The notes: generated from the letters alone by a model not told the origin. 64,000 nucleotides of DNA from CBDDFV01 sp965227335 (GCA_965227335.1 CBDDFV010000012.1:372001-436000), one strand, 5' to 3'. Positions 25,275 to 34,843 are shown, counted from the first letter of the stretch. A program made the numbers and translations.

Positions 25275-27212
25275 TCAGGACCCGAACGCCCACCAGCCGA
25301 GGAGGAGGGCGAGGTCGCCGGCGCCGACGAACCCGTTCACGTTGAGATCGGCGGAGCAGACGCCGCTCGTGTTGAACTCGGCGAGGAGGACGGCGAGATC
25401 TGCGGCGTCGACGTCCTGATCGCCATCAAGATCGGCGACGATCGGGGTCGGTCCCGCGACGCCCGGATGTTCGTAGGCGCCGAGGTCGACGCGACTGTCG
25501 ATCGGGCAGCCGACATCGGGGGCGAGGGCGTCGACGAAGCGGGGCAGGTCGTCGAGATCGAGCGGGGTCGGCGTCCCGACCACGTCATTGTCATCGAGGT
25601 CCGCGAGATCCGGCGGCGTCGCGCCGGACCATCCGGCGTCGAGACACGGCGAGCCGGGCGCGAGTCGGAAGTTGTGCGCAGCGGCGTCGACGAACTGCGG
25701 GTCGACGTCGATGACGCCGAAGCCGGCGGGCCAGCCCTGGATGTTCGAGTAGGCGGCGTGAATGTTCCCGGAGCCGAACTCGTCCGGCGTATTGCCGCGG
25801 ACGATCGAGTTGGTGACCGACCCGCCGAAGCCGTCGAGCCCGCCGCCGTTCTCGTCGGCGGTGTTGTCGAGGATGGTGCACTGGCTGACGCGCACGAGCG
25901 GACCGATGGAGGCCGCGCCGCCGGACGCGGCGTGGTTGCCGATGAGGACGGTGTTGACGATGGGCAGGGGCGCATCGAGGAACACCGCCCAGACGGCCCC
26001 GCCGGATCCGCCGGCAAGGTTGCCGTCGAACCAGCAGTTGACCACCGCGCCCCGCGAGGTGCAGTGGACCGCGCCGCCATCGTCGACGGCCTGGTTGCTG
26101 GTGAAGGTGGAGCGGCGGATGATGGCGTCGGGCGCCAGGCTGGTGGAGACCGCGCCGCCGCGCAGGCCCGCGGTGTTGGCGACGAACGTGCAGCCGTCGA
26201 TGCGCACGCGTTCGAATCCACGGATCTCGACGGCGCCGGCGTCTTCGGCGGCATGGTTGCTCTCGAAGTGGCAGTTGGTGATGCGATTCTCCGGGACGGT
26301 GACGGCGGTGAGGAAGATGGCTCCGCCGTCCCCTTCGCTGGTGTTGCCCGCGAAGGCGCAGTCCTCGATGGAGATCTCGCCGTCGTACGCCGAGATCGCG
26401 CCGCCGCCCCAGCCGTCGGTGGCGTGGTTGCCGCTGAAGGTGCAGCCGACGATGGTCACGTCGCCCGACACGGCGCAAACGGCGCCGCCGCCCGAGGTTC
26501 CGGCGACGTGCAGTTCGAAGACGCAGTCGGTCATTGCGACCTGGCCGTCATCGATGAAGATCCCGCCGCCGGCGCTGTGTTCGAGGGGGACGTCGGTGTC
26601 GGCGACGTTGGCGGTGAACCGGCAGTTGGCGATGGTGATGGTGCAGTTGATGAGTCGAAGGCCCGCGCCGTCGAGGTTGGCGTCGCCGGGTCCTTCCGCG
26701 TGGCCGCGGGCGATGGTGAATCCGTCGAGCCGCGTTTCACCGGTCAGGCCGATCGCGACGACGACGTGATAGCTGTTCTCGTCGTTGTTCGTGAAGTCGG
26801 GACCATCGTCGCCGAGCAGGTCGCCATCGAGGATGGTCACGTGGCGGGCGGGGTTTCGTTCGTCGGGATCGGGGGCGCCGACGCCGGCGTATCCGCCCTG
26901 ACAGGCGACGCCGGACCGAAGGGCGAAGCTGAGGGTGCGATCGCCGGTTCCCTCCGGGGCGTCCTGGGAGCGATCGGGGTGATACTTGCCGCCGGCCACA
27001 CGGATCTCGGCGGCGGGGAAGGGATCAAGGAGCGCATCCCGGAGAAAGCGGTAGGCGGTGTCCCACGATCGCCCGTCGCCGCCGGGCGGGGCGTCGTCGT
27101 CGACGTAGAGCACGAACGGCGGGTCGTCGCCGGCGGCGTGGGTCAGCGGAGGCGTGATGGACACGGCGATGAGCGCGGCGATCGCGCCGACGTGAGTCCC
27201 GGAGATCGTCAT
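25275..27212 (-). CDS. Secreted right-handed beta-helix protein with dockerin-like tail
   Basis: A 645-residue protein with AGGAG before the ATG at 27212 and a signal peptide of about 24 residues (PPLTHAAG end). The opening VLYVDDDAPPGGDGRSWDTA and EIRVAGGKYHPDRSQDAPEG match the gene just downstream at 22988, so the two look like a tandem duplication. A long parallel beta-helix follows, with turns such as GGAVCAVSGDVTIVGCTFSG and NHATDGWGGGAISAYDGEIS. A region DPQFVDAAAHNFRLAPGSPC, typical of this group, precedes the tail. The tail has DLDGDQDVDAADLAVLLAEF and DLNVNGFVGAGDLALLLGWW. It is exported; its substrate is unknown. Confidence 0.72.
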   Translation of the reverse strand: MTISGTHVGAIAALIAVSITPPLTHAAGDDPPFVLYVDDDAPPGGDGRSWDTAYRFLRDALLDPFPAAEIRVAGGKYHPDRSQDAPEGTGDRTLSFALRSGVACQGGYAGVGAPDPDERNPARHVTILDGDLLGDDGPDFTNNDENSYHVVVAIGLTGETRLDGFTIARGHAEGPGDANLDGAGLRLINCTITIANCRFTANVADTDVPLEHSAGGGIFIDDGQVAMTDCVFELHVAGTSGGGAVCAVSGDVTIVGCTFSGNHATDGWGGGAISAYDGEISIEDCAFAGNTSEGDGGAIFLTAVTVPENRITNCHFESNHAAEDAGAVEIRGFERVRIDGCTFVANTAGLRGGAVSTSLAPDAIIRRSTFTSNQAVDDGGAVHCTSRGAVVNCWFDGNLAGGSGGAVWAVFLDAPLPIVNTVLIGNHAASGGAASIGPLVRVSQCTILDNTADENGGGLDGFGGSVTNSIVRGNTPDEFGSGNIHAAYSNIQGWPAGFGVIDVDPQFVDAAAHNFRLAPGSPCLDAGWSGATPPDLADLDDNDVVGTPTPLDLDDLPRFVDALAPDVGCPIDSRVDLGAYEHPGVAGPTPIVADLDGDQDVDAADLAVLLAEFNTSGVCSADLNVNGFVGAGDLALLLGWWAFGS

Positions 27213-27324
27213 GATGTCGCTCCTGTGGCGATGGCCCGCGTCCGGAGCGGACGGGGCGTAGAGAGATGTTGCTGTTCCTACGCGGCCCCCGCCGCGAGCC
27301 TGCGCGTGAATCCGGCCCGGGGGC

Positions 27325-27361
27325 AAAAAGAAACGCCCCGCGACCGGGCGGTCGCGGGGCG
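27325..27361 (-). terminator. Rho-independent terminator after the metalloprotease gene
   Basis: On the minus strand a perfect 12-bp stem (27350-27361 with 27334-27345, arm CGCCCCGCGACC) and 4-base loop are followed by TTTCTTTTT. It lies 34 bases after the stop at 27395. Confidence 0.92.
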
Positions 27362-27394
27362 TACATGGAGCGTCAGGAGTGGTTCAGCGTGGGG

Positions 27395-29650
27395 TTACGG
27401 GCAGTCGCCCCAGGCGCTGAGGAGGGTGGCGAGGTCGGCGGGGCCGACCGAGCCGTCGCCGTCGAAGTCCGCGGTGCAGGTTCCGCCGCACGGTCCCCAC
27501 TGGCTCAGCAGGCTGGCGAGGTCGGCGGGGTCCACATCGCCGGAGCCGTCGAGGTCGCCGAGGCAGTCGCTGTCGCACTCGAGGCCGAGCAGCTGGACGC
27601 CGTCGACGCCCGCCTCGACGACGGAGCCGGCGGGTCCGAAGTCGTCCGCGGTGAAGCGGATGCGGAACTGGTCGGTGACCTCGATGCCCGCGTCGGCGAT
27701 CGCGAACTGCTTGAAGAACCAGCCGCCGGAGACTTCATCGCCGCCGGGGCCGACCGTTTCGAGCACGGTCCACGTCGCGCCGCCGTCATCGGAGACCTCG
27801 ACGAGGAACGACTCGGTGAACGGGTTGTCGCCGAAGGAGTTGTGGAACCAGCGGTAGTAGCTGATGACCGGCTCGCCCTGGGAGGCGTCGAGCACCGGCG
27901 AGATCAGGGTGGTGGATCCGCCGTCGACGTCGCTGTTGCCGTCGACGTTGTCGGTCAGGTAGCACTGGCCGGAGCCGTCGCCGTCCGTCGGCGGGTCGCC
28001 GCGGTCGCCGCCGCCCACCGGCACGCCGCGATTCCACGCGCCGTCCGTGAGCCCGTTGTTCACGACGCTCCAGCCCTGATCGGTTTCGAAGTTGTCTTCG
28101 AAGATGGTGTTGCTGCCGAAGCCGATCGGCGCGGCGTAGACGGTGTCGGGCGCGCCGAGCGGGTCGGCCGCCGTCCCGCCTTCCTGCGCATCCACCGTGA
28201 AGAAGAACTCCGCCACGCCGGGGCAGGTTGCGGCCGGGAAGACGGCGTCGTAGACATTGGGTTCGAGTTCGGTCATGGCGAGCGGAAGGACCGGGCCGCC
28301 GTTGACGCTGACGTTGAGCACGCCGCTGCCGGGCACGGGCGTGAACAGTCCGGACTCGACTTCGACGCGGACGGTCGTGCCGCCGTCAGGGCTGACGAAC
28401 TCGGGCAGGCCGTTCGGGAAGATGAAGGTGATGGCCCCGACGCAGTCGAGACACGGACGCGTGTCGCGATACGCCTCGATGTCGGCGCGGGTGACCGACG
28501 CGAAGGTGTTCGCGCAGGTGATGCTCGGGTTCATCGTGTTGCTCGGGCAGGAGCAGTGCACGGCGTTCCAGAGGTGGCCGAGTTCGTGGGCGGTGAGGTC
28601 GACGGCGCAGCCGAAGTTGCCGTTGAAGTCGGATTCGACGAACGAATACGAACCCGCGGTGCCGAACTGTCCGCACTCGCACGGGAAGTCGGTGCAGCCC
28701 TGCGGCTCGCAGATGGAGCCGAGGTCCGCGGCCTGACCGATGACGCTGCCCTGAAGCGACTTGCCCGTGAAGAGCTGGGCGACGTCGCGCTGGATGGACT
28801 GCTGGTTGTTCGTCCATTCGTTCACGAACTGACAGAGCAGTTCGTTGTTCGTGTTGGCCGAGTACGGATCGGGCTCCGACGTACGAACAAGCTGCGTCGT
28901 CAGTTCGTGGGTGATGCCGACTTCCGACTCGTACTGCTGATTGCAGGTGTTGACGATCAGCTCGATGCGGTTGTTCACCGCCGCGACGCTGCCGTACGCC
29001 TGGAAGTACTCGACGTCCGCATCGGTGGCGAGTTCGGTCACGCACAGCGGACCGAGGAAACCGCCGCCGGCGGCCGCGTCATTCGCCGGGGCGGGCTGGA
29101 TCGCGATCGCCTCCATGCCGCACGAACCGCCGTGGGGAACGATGTCCTCGACGCCGTACGTCGCGTGCAGCGTCGGGTCCGCGCCGATCCGCTGACCGAC
29201 GGCCTCGAGCCACAACTGCTCGCCGTCCTCAAAGATGATCGCGGCGTACAGGCCGTCATCGAGCAACGCGCCCGCGACGCGGGCCCCGGGATACTCGTCG
29301 ATCGAGCCGCGCAACGTGCGGGGCGCCTCGGGGACGACGGTCGTCCACGAGCCGTCCGCCTGTTGCACCCGAACCTCGTAGCCCGCCGCGCGAACGCTGT
29401 GGGGCTCCAGCCGGAGCGTGATGTCGTGGTCCTGGTAAGGAATCGACACCACGGCGGGGCCGGCCGGCGTGAGGCCGGCGGTCTCGACCGTCATCAGCCG
29501 GGCCCCGGTGACGCCGATCGCGGCGTCCGCCTCGGCGACGAGTTCGGGACCGAATTCGGGCGCGACACGATCGCGGTCGGCGGCCAGCCCGCTGCTCGCA
29601 ATCGTGAGCGCGGCGACGCCGACGGCCAGTCTGGCGTTCCAGTTCAACAT
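27395..29650 (-). CDS. Secreted M12-like zinc metalloprotease with dockerin-like tail
   Basis: A 751-residue protein with AGAGGAC before the ATG at 29650 and a signal peptide of about 23 residues. Residues about 25-190 look like a propeptide region. The catalytic domain (about 200-400) has the zinc motif HELGHLWNAVH with H355, E356, H359 and H365, and a methionine turn at SNTMNPS (M373). Both fit metzincins of the reprolysin-like M12 group. Several cysteine pairs (CEPQGCTDFPCECG) lie just before. The C-terminal half is a beta-rich region (WSVVNNGLTDGAWNRGVPVG, SYYRWFHNSF) like an immune-inhibitor-A accessory domain. Two dockerin-like repeats end it (DLDGSGDVDPADLASLLSQW, DFDGDGSVGPADLATLLSAW). 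It acts outside the cell on unknown protein substrates. Confidence 0.85.
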   Translation of the reverse strand: MLNWNARLAVGVAALTIASSGLAADRDRVAPEFGPELVAEADAAIGVTGARLMTVETAGLTPAGPAVVSIPYQDHDITLRLEPHSVRAAGYEVRVQQADGSWTTVVPEAPRTLRGSIDEYPGARVAGALLDDGLYAAIIFEDGEQLWLEAVGQRIGADPTLHATYGVEDIVPHGGSCGMEAIAIQPAPANDAAAGGGFLGPLCVTELATDADVEYFQAYGSVAAVNNRIELIVNTCNQQYESEVGITHELTTQLVRTSEPDPYSANTNNELLCQFVNEWTNNQQSIQRDVAQLFTGKSLQGSVIGQAADLGSICEPQGCTDFPCECGQFGTAGSYSFVESDFNGNFGCAVDLTAHELGHLWNAVHCSCPSNTMNPSITCANTFASVTRADIEAYRDTRPCLDCVGAITFIFPNGLPEFVSPDGGTTVRVEVESGLFTPVPGSGVLNVSVNGGPVLPLAMTELEPNVYDAVFPAATCPGVAEFFFTVDAQEGGTAADPLGAPDTVYAAPIGFGSNTIFEDNFETDQGWSVVNNGLTDGAWNRGVPVGGGDRGDPPTDGDGSGQCYLTDNVDGNSDVDGGSTTLISPVLDASQGEPVISYYRWFHNSFGDNPFTESFLVEVSDDGGATWTVLETVGPGGDEVSGGWFFKQFAIADAGIEVTDQFRIRFTADDFGPAGSVVEAGVDGVQLLGLECDSDCLGDLDGSGDVDPADLASLLSQWGPCGGTCTADFDGDGSVGPADLATLLSAWGDCP

Positions 29651-29877
29651 GAGCACACGTCCTCTGCTTGTCTTGGTCTTCGGAGGAAGAACCGTGGGGA
29701 AGTGACGCACGTCCGGAAATCCGGACCGCGTCGGGGTCGGCGTCCGTACGTGGGGGGCGACGCCGACATCAACGATATGTGGCCCCGGCCGCGTCCGTCA
29801 AAGGAATTCAGCAGGGCCCGATATCCCGTCGCCTTGCGGGGCGTGAGGGGGCGGGTCCCGACCGGCGACCGGGTACC

Positions 29878-30699
29878 ATGCTCTTCGTGCCGCCCGACCG
29901 TGCAGTTCCCGAATCCGAGACGTCCTCTTCGGCCGACCGGTCGCGGATCGCGGCCGGTCCGTGTCTCAACTGCGGGGCTGCCCGCGAGGGTCGGTTCTGT
30001 CCCGTCTGCGGACAGGATCACCGGTTCCGGCGGCTCAATCTGCGCCACATGGTGGCGACGGCGATCGAGGAGATCATCGAGATCGAGGCCCCGGTGATCC
30101 GCACGCTCGTCGATCTGACGATCCGACCCGGCGCCATGTGCCGCGACTACGTCCGGGGCAAGCGGCGGCGGTATGCGAACCCGCTGCGGTACGCGATCGT
30201 GATCGCCGCGCTGCTCGTGTTTGCGATCGAGATCCTCGACGTTGATCTCGCGGCGCCGTTCGTCGACCTCTTCCAGGAGCACGGCGTCTCCCCGGCCCAG
30301 ACCGATCTGTCCCAACGCCTGAGCGGCGTCGTGCAGCAATACCTCAACGTGCTGGTGCTCGCGACGCTGCCGCTCATCGCGGGACTCATGCGGCTGGTCG
30401 ACCGATGGAGCGGAGCGAACGCGGCGGAGCATCTCGTCGCGCTCCTCTACATCTACGCCCACCTGCTGCTGGCCAAGACGCTTCAACTGCTGGTGCTCCC
30501 CAACTCGATGACGGTGACCATCGCCATGGCCGTTCTCTCGTTCGCCTATCAGTTCTGGGCCTTCACGACGTTCTACCGGCGCGGCGTCTGGGGCGGCGTC
30601 TGGCGGACGCTGACCATGATCTTCGTCTATCAGTCGATCATGCTCATGGTGGGAATCGTCGGCGCCCTGATGCTGCAGCTGGGCCCACGAATCTTCTGA
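29878..30699 (+). CDS. DUF3667 family zinc-ribbon membrane protein
   Basis: A 273-residue protein. The ATG at 29878 is the first start after the divergent promoter region; no good ribosome binding site is seen. The N-terminal ribbon CLNCGAAREGRFCPVCGQDH (residues about 26-45) is the defining mark of DUF3667. It is followed by an amphipathic stretch with PVIRTLVDLTIRPG and DYVRGKRRRYANPLRYAI, also typical. Four or five membrane segments then follow. Family members are integral membrane proteins of unknown role, common in Bacteroidetes and Planctomycetes. The gene precedes another zinc-ribbon membrane protein by 43 bp, so they may be cotranscribed. Confidence 0.82.
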   Translation: MLFVPPDRAVPESETSSSADRSRIAAGPCLNCGAAREGRFCPVCGQDHRFRRLNLRHMVATAIEEIIEIEAPVIRTLVDLTIRPGAMCRDYVRGKRRRYANPLRYAIVIAALLVFAIEILDVDLAAPFVDLFQEHGVSPAQTDLSQRLSGVVQQYLNVLVLATLPLIAGLMRLVDRWSGANAAEHLVALLYIYAHLLLAKTLQLLVLPNSMTVTIAMAVLSFAYQFWAFTTFYRRGVWGGVWRTLTMIFVYQSIMLMVGIVGALMLQLGPRIF

Positions 30700-30742
30700 T
30701 TGCGATCGACAGACCACGTCCTCGAATCGTAAGCTCGTCTTC

Positions 30743-31216
30743 ATGAGGCGACGAAGCAGCGTCTGGTCAGGCATCATGCGCTGGGGGATGGGCGGAGCGT
30801 CGGCGGCCTTCCTGCTGGTTCTCCTTTTCACGATGCTGTGGCGGGTCAGGCTCGAGACGCCGGGCGGCGGGCACTTGCTGCTCGCGGACCATGGAACCGT
30901 CCTGTTCTGGAACCATTCGCCCGCGGAAGCCGCCCGCCGGACCGCACGACCGCCGCGACCCTGGATCGAGCCGATCCAGACCGTTCGTTTCAACGCGGCT
31001 CCGGATTACCACATCTACTCGTCGACGAGATGGTTCGTCCGCGTTCCGCTGTGGATTCCCGTCGTCGGGTTCGGGATTCCGTCGGTCATTGCGTGGACGG
31101 TGCGTCGACGACGACGCATCGAGGGCCTCTGCCCGTCGTGCGGCTACCCGCTGGAAGGCCTTCCGCCCGACGAAACGGGCCGCGTGCGCTGTCCCGAGTG
31201 CGGCGGACGCGGCTGA
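30743..31216 (+). CDS. Zinc-ribbon membrane protein, unknown function
   Basis: A 157-residue protein with an N-terminal membrane segment (GGASAAFLLVLLFTMLWRV), an extracytoplasmic loop rich in tryptophan and proline, a second membrane segment (WIPVVGFGIPSVIAWTV), a basic stretch RRRRRIEG, and a C-terminal ribbon CPSCGYPLEGLPP...RCPECGG. The layout (helix, loop, helix, ribbon) repeats that of the gene at 2469, with a longer linker between the two cysteine pairs. The function is unknown. The stop lies three bases before the convergent stop at 31220. Confidence 0.65.
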   Translation: MRRRSSVWSGIMRWGMGGASAAFLLVLLFTMLWRVRLETPGGGHLLLADHGTVLFWNHSPAEAARRTARPPRPWIEPIQTVRFNAAPDYHIYSSTRWFVRVPLWIPVVGFGIPSVIAWTVRRRRRIEGLCPSCGYPLEGLPPDETGRVRCPECGGRG

Positions 31217-31219
31217 GCG

Positions 31220-32452
31220 TCACTTCTTCGACCCGCGATCCCGGTGCGTACGCAGCCACGTCGCCATCGCGGCCGGCTCCAGCAGTCCGGTGTGCCGGGC
31301 GACCTCCGCGCCGTCCGCCGTGAAGATGTGCACGGTGGGAATCGCGTTGATGCGCATCTCCCGAGCCATGGCTCGCTTCGCATCGAAGTCGAGCTTGACG
31401 GGAATGAAGCCCGCGTCGATCAGCGCGACGACCTCCCGGTCCATGAACGCCTCGCGATCCATCACCTTGCACGGCCCGCACCACACCGCCGTCCACTTCA
31501 GCAGGACCCGCCGGCCGGTCGCCTCCGCTTCCTTGTGCGCGGCGTCGAGATCATCGCGCCACGTCGGGCCCGCCTCCGCTTTCGGACGGGCGGGCGCCTT
31601 GACGACGATCGGCTTGCGGTCGAGCGACATCTTCACCGACGCCTTCGACGCCGCGAGGTTGACGTCCATCAGCCGGAACGCCTGCTCGCCGACGAAGCAC
31701 GGCGCGATCGGCGCCGCGCCGTTCCCGCTGTCCGCGACGGCTCGCTCCGCCGCCTTCGACGACTCGGGCGTCCCGTCGTCCGGCGTGATCACCCAGCGGT
31801 CCCGCCGCGTGTATCGCCCGTCGTTGTTGGCGTCGATCAGCGCGATGCGGTAGCGGTCGCCTTCGATTTCGGCGACGCCTTCCATCCAGGATCGTCGGGT
31901 CAGCCGGATGCCGTCGAACTCGAGCGCTTCGCCGGGGGCGGGCGTCACCCGCCAGAAGGAGAAGCGGTGTCGGACGCGCTCGCCGTCGGGCGTGACGATG
32001 TCGATGGGGATGTTGCTGAAGGACACCCAGGTGGCGCCCCGCTGCTCGCGGGCGGTCGTTTCGAACACCTCGTCGTTCGGATCGAAGCGGCCGTCGCGGT
32101 TGACGTCGACGAGGAGTCGTTCGTGGTGGGGCTGATCTTCGGCGGGTCGGGCGGAGACGAGGCGGACGGGTTCGACCACGCCGCGATGCCCGAGCGTGAA
32201 CGTCGCGGTGTCGGGATCGACGAGGCGTCCCACGGCGCGTTCGGCCCGCTGGATGACCTCGGGATCGGGTTGCTCGTCGAACTCGATCTTTCGTCCCTTG
32301 GGCGACCACCGAAGCGATCGCTGGTCGCCGGGAACGAGGGTGAGCGAGAAGGGGACGAGGTCGGATTCGCGCAGTTCGGGCGTCGCGGGGGCGGGATCCG
32401 GCGCGCCGATTGCACCCGTCATCACGATGATGGAGCAGATCGATGTCAGCAT
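31220..32452 (-). CDS. Secreted thioredoxin-fold protein with unknown N-terminal domain
   Basis: A 410-residue protein. A short hydrophobic N-terminus (LTSICSIIVMTGAIGAPDP) suggests export. Residues about 20-300 form an unrecognised domain with two EF-hand-like loops (DVNRDGRFDPNDE and DANNDGRYTRRD). The last 110 residues are a thioredoxin domain with active site W324-C-G-P-C328 and a downstream cis-proline motif NAIPTVHIF. It resembles the thioredoxin-like domains of DsbD C-terminal or TlpA type, so disulfide reduction or exchange outside the cytoplasm is likely. The redox partner is unknown. It is convergent with the zinc-ribbon gene at 30743. Confidence 0.78.
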   Translation of the reverse strand: MLTSICSIIVMTGAIGAPDPAPATPELRESDLVPFSLTLVPGDQRSLRWSPKGRKIEFDEQPDPEVIQRAERAVGRLVDPDTATFTLGHRGVVEPVRLVSARPAEDQPHHERLLVDVNRDGRFDPNDEVFETTAREQRGATWVSFSNIPIDIVTPDGERVRHRFSFWRVTPAPGEALEFDGIRLTRRSWMEGVAEIEGDRYRIALIDANNDGRYTRRDRWVITPDDGTPESSKAAERAVADSGNGAAPIAPCFVGEQAFRLMDVNLAASKASVKMSLDRKPIVVKAPARPKAEAGPTWRDDLDAAHKEAEATGRRVLLKWTAVWCGPCKVMDREAFMDREVVALIDAGFIPVKLDFDAKRAMAREMRINAIPTVHIFTADGAEVARHTGLLEPAAMATWLRTHRDRGSKK

Positions 32453-33133
32453 GGCCGCAGTATATGGCGGGGTCGGCCGGATCCGGCGTCCCGCGTGGCC
32501 CCGGCCGGTTGGACGGGACAGGGGCCGACGACCGGGATCGCAGATTTTTCCTGAAAGGTCTGCGCGAGATCGACGGACTCATCGCGTGGGAAGGGTGGAG
32601 CAGCGTATCGCCCGCCTTCTTTTGTCCGTTGCAACGGCAAAACGGAATCAAACGGGTCGATTCGTTGCGTCTGCCACGGACCGGCCTGCGTATAAGTCAT
32701 TGGGCGTAACTGCGTCCTATAACGTCGCTTCTGAGCGTGCGGATCACGGCCGATGCGTCAGTGCGAGGCGGCGACGTTGGAGCTTCGAGAAGCCGGGACA
32801 GGCTTCCATTGGTGGGTTTTCCAGGTGGGGTGACGTCAAAGAAGAGATCGCAGTCCCTTCCTCGACGCCACGAGCGGAATCGACGATTCCTTCGATCCGA
32901 CGCACGGAACGCGTTGGGCGCACGAGCACAACCCTCCTGAGACCCGATCGCGAATCGCATCTGGCGTCGCTCTGGCGGCCTCGGATGCGGCGGCGATGTC
33001 ATGCGCGCCAGCGTCGGCCCGCCTCTGACCGCCGTTCACGAGTGGGGTGATCGACCGCCCGACCGACCGTCGGGCCCGTTCGATCTCAGACGCCGGGCGC
33101 CGTAACGCCCGGCCGGAAGCAGGAGACAGGAGC
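32453..33133. other. Divergent intergenic region with a hairpin in the leader of the next gene
   Basis: A 681-bp stretch with lower GC than its surroundings around 32560-32720 and only short arginine-rich open frames without family features. An 8-bp hairpin (GCCGGGCG/CGCCCGGC, 33092-33113) sits just upstream of the Shine-Dalgarno sequence of the gene at 33134. No known riboswitch pattern is recognised. It presumably holds promoters for both flanking exported proteins. Confidence 0.5.
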
Positions 33134-34669
33134 ATGTTGAACTTCACATGGCCGAACGGCAGGACAATCGTGACGGGTCGGAGGTTCGCGGGACGTCTCG
33201 CGGCGGCCGCGTGCATGATGAGCGTCACCGCGTTCGCCACGGCGGGCGGCGGCGACGGGATCTGGTACGTCGACGCCGACGCGCCGGACGGCGGCGACGG
33301 GACGTCGTGGGCCGACGCGTCCAACGATCTTCGGGCCGCCCTGGACAGCGTTCCCTTCGGCAGCGAGATCCGCGTGGCGGCCGGCGTGTACACGCCCGCC
33401 GCGCCTGGCGGGCCGCGGGGCGCCACGTTTCAGCTCCGCAACGGCGTCGTCCTCCGCGGCGGGTACGTCGGTCTGGGCGCCCCCGATCCCGACGCCAATG
33501 ATCCCGCGTTGCACCCGACGGTGCTGAGCGGCGACCTCAACGGCGACGACGCCGACGGCGGCGCCGCGCTCGGCGACAACGTCTGGCACGTCGTCAACGG
33601 CGACGATGTCGACGGCGGCGCGGTGCTTGACGGTTTCGTCATCACGGGCGGCGTCGCGGACGTCTGGCCGGAGGCGTCGGGCGGCGGTCTCACGATCCGC
33701 TTCGGCAGCCCGATCATCCGTCGTTGCGTCTTTCGTGACAACGTGTCGTCCTCGTGGGGCGGCGCGGTGTTCGCGATCTCCGCCGCGCCCGTGTTCATCG
33801 ACTGCACGTTCCTGAACAACGTCTCGCTCAGCAGCTTCGGCGGCGCGATGGCGGTTGACCACGGCGCGCCGCAGATCATCAACACGCGATTCCTCGGCAA
33901 CGAGGCGCAGGGCGGCGGCGGCGCGTTGTTCAACTTCTTCTCCGTGACCCAGATCACGAACAGCGTGTTCTCCGGCAACGTCTCCGAGTGGCGGGGCGGG
34001 GCGATCGCCGCGAACCAGGGCGCGCTCTTCATCTCGAACGCGACCTTCAGCCTGAACGTCGCGGCGGGGGCCGGGGCGAGCATCGTGGTCTTCGGCGACG
34101 AAGCCCTCCATCAGATCGACAACACCATCATCTGGGGCGAGGACCCGCAGGACGCGGAAACGCTGGACATCCAGCTCTCCATCGAAGACGCCGACGTGCT
34201 CCTTGATCACGTCGCCGTGCAGGGATGGAGCGGCGGCGCGGCGGGGGAAGAGAGCGTCTTCCTCGCCGATCCGCTCTTCGCCAACCCTCTCGGCGCCGAC
34301 GGCGTCGCGGGCACCATCGACGACGACCTCGCCCTCCACGCCGACTCGCCGTACATCAACGCCGGCGACGACACGCTGCTTCCACTCGACGCGGCCGACC
34401 TCGACGGCGACGGCGACGTGGACGAGCCGCTGCCCGTCGATCTCAACGGCGACGAACGCATCATGGGCGGCGCCGTCGATCTCGGCGGCTTCGAGTCCGC
34501 GGCCGACGTCCTCTTCGGCGATCTCAACGGCGACAAGACCATCAATATCGCTGACATCCAACTGCTCCTCGAGCAATGGGGACGGTGCACCGGATGCGCG
34601 GCCGACCTCAATGACGACGGCGTCGTCGGCGGCGTCGACCTCGCGATCCTCATCAGCCTCTGGTCGTGA
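33134..34669 (+). CDS. Secreted beta-helix protein with dockerin-like tail
   Basis: A 511-residue protein with AGGAGACAGGAG before the ATG and a signal peptide of about 37 residues. The mature start IWYVDADAPDGGDGTSWADA, EIRVAAGVYTPA and GVVLRGGYVGLGAPDPDAND match the genes at 25275 and 22988, making it the third member of that family here. Beta-helix turns follow (GGGLTIRFGSPIIRRCVFRD, GGAMAVDHGAPQIINTRFLG, GALFISNATFSLNVAAGAGA). The tail has DLNGDKTINIADIQLLLEQW and DLNDDGVVGGVDLAILISLW, the least canonical dockerin-like pair in the window. It is exported; the ligand is unknown. Confidence 0.72.
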   Translation: MLNFTWPNGRTIVTGRRFAGRLAAAACMMSVTAFATAGGGDGIWYVDADAPDGGDGTSWADASNDLRAALDSVPFGSEIRVAAGVYTPAAPGGPRGATFQLRNGVVLRGGYVGLGAPDPDANDPALHPTVLSGDLNGDDADGGAALGDNVWHVVNGDDVDGGAVLDGFVITGGVADVWPEASGGGLTIRFGSPIIRRCVFRDNVSSSWGGAVFAISAAPVFIDCTFLNNVSLSSFGGAMAVDHGAPQIINTRFLGNEAQGGGGALFNFFSVTQITNSVFSGNVSEWRGGAIAANQGALFISNATFSLNVAAGAGASIVVFGDEALHQIDNTIIWGEDPQDAETLDIQLSIEDADVLLDHVAVQGWSGGAAGEESVFLADPLFANPLGADGVAGTIDDDLALHADSPYINAGDDTLLPLDAADLDGDGDVDEPLPVDLNGDERIMGGAVDLGGFESAADVLFGDLNGDKTINIADIQLLLEQWGRCTGCAADLNDDGVVGGVDLAILISLWS

Positions 34670-34760
34670 ATCGCGACGACCAGGGCCTCTCCAAGCCCTG
34701 CCGACGCCCCGCCGGGTGACGCGGCGTCGACTCCACAACCTGCGATCTCTTTTCACCCCG

Positions 34761-34796
34761 GGAGCCGGCTGCAACGCCGGCTCCTGCCCTTTTTTG
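34761..34796 (+). terminator. Rho-independent terminator after the beta-helix gene
   Basis: A perfect 9-bp stem GGAGCCGGC/GCCGGCTCC with a 6-base loop is followed by TGCCCTTTTTT. It lies 92 bases after the stop at 34669 and before the start at 34844. Confidence 0.93.
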
Positions 34797-34843
34797 GACG
34801 ATGCTTGTGGCGACGCGGGGCGGCGGGTAGCGTGACCGGCATC

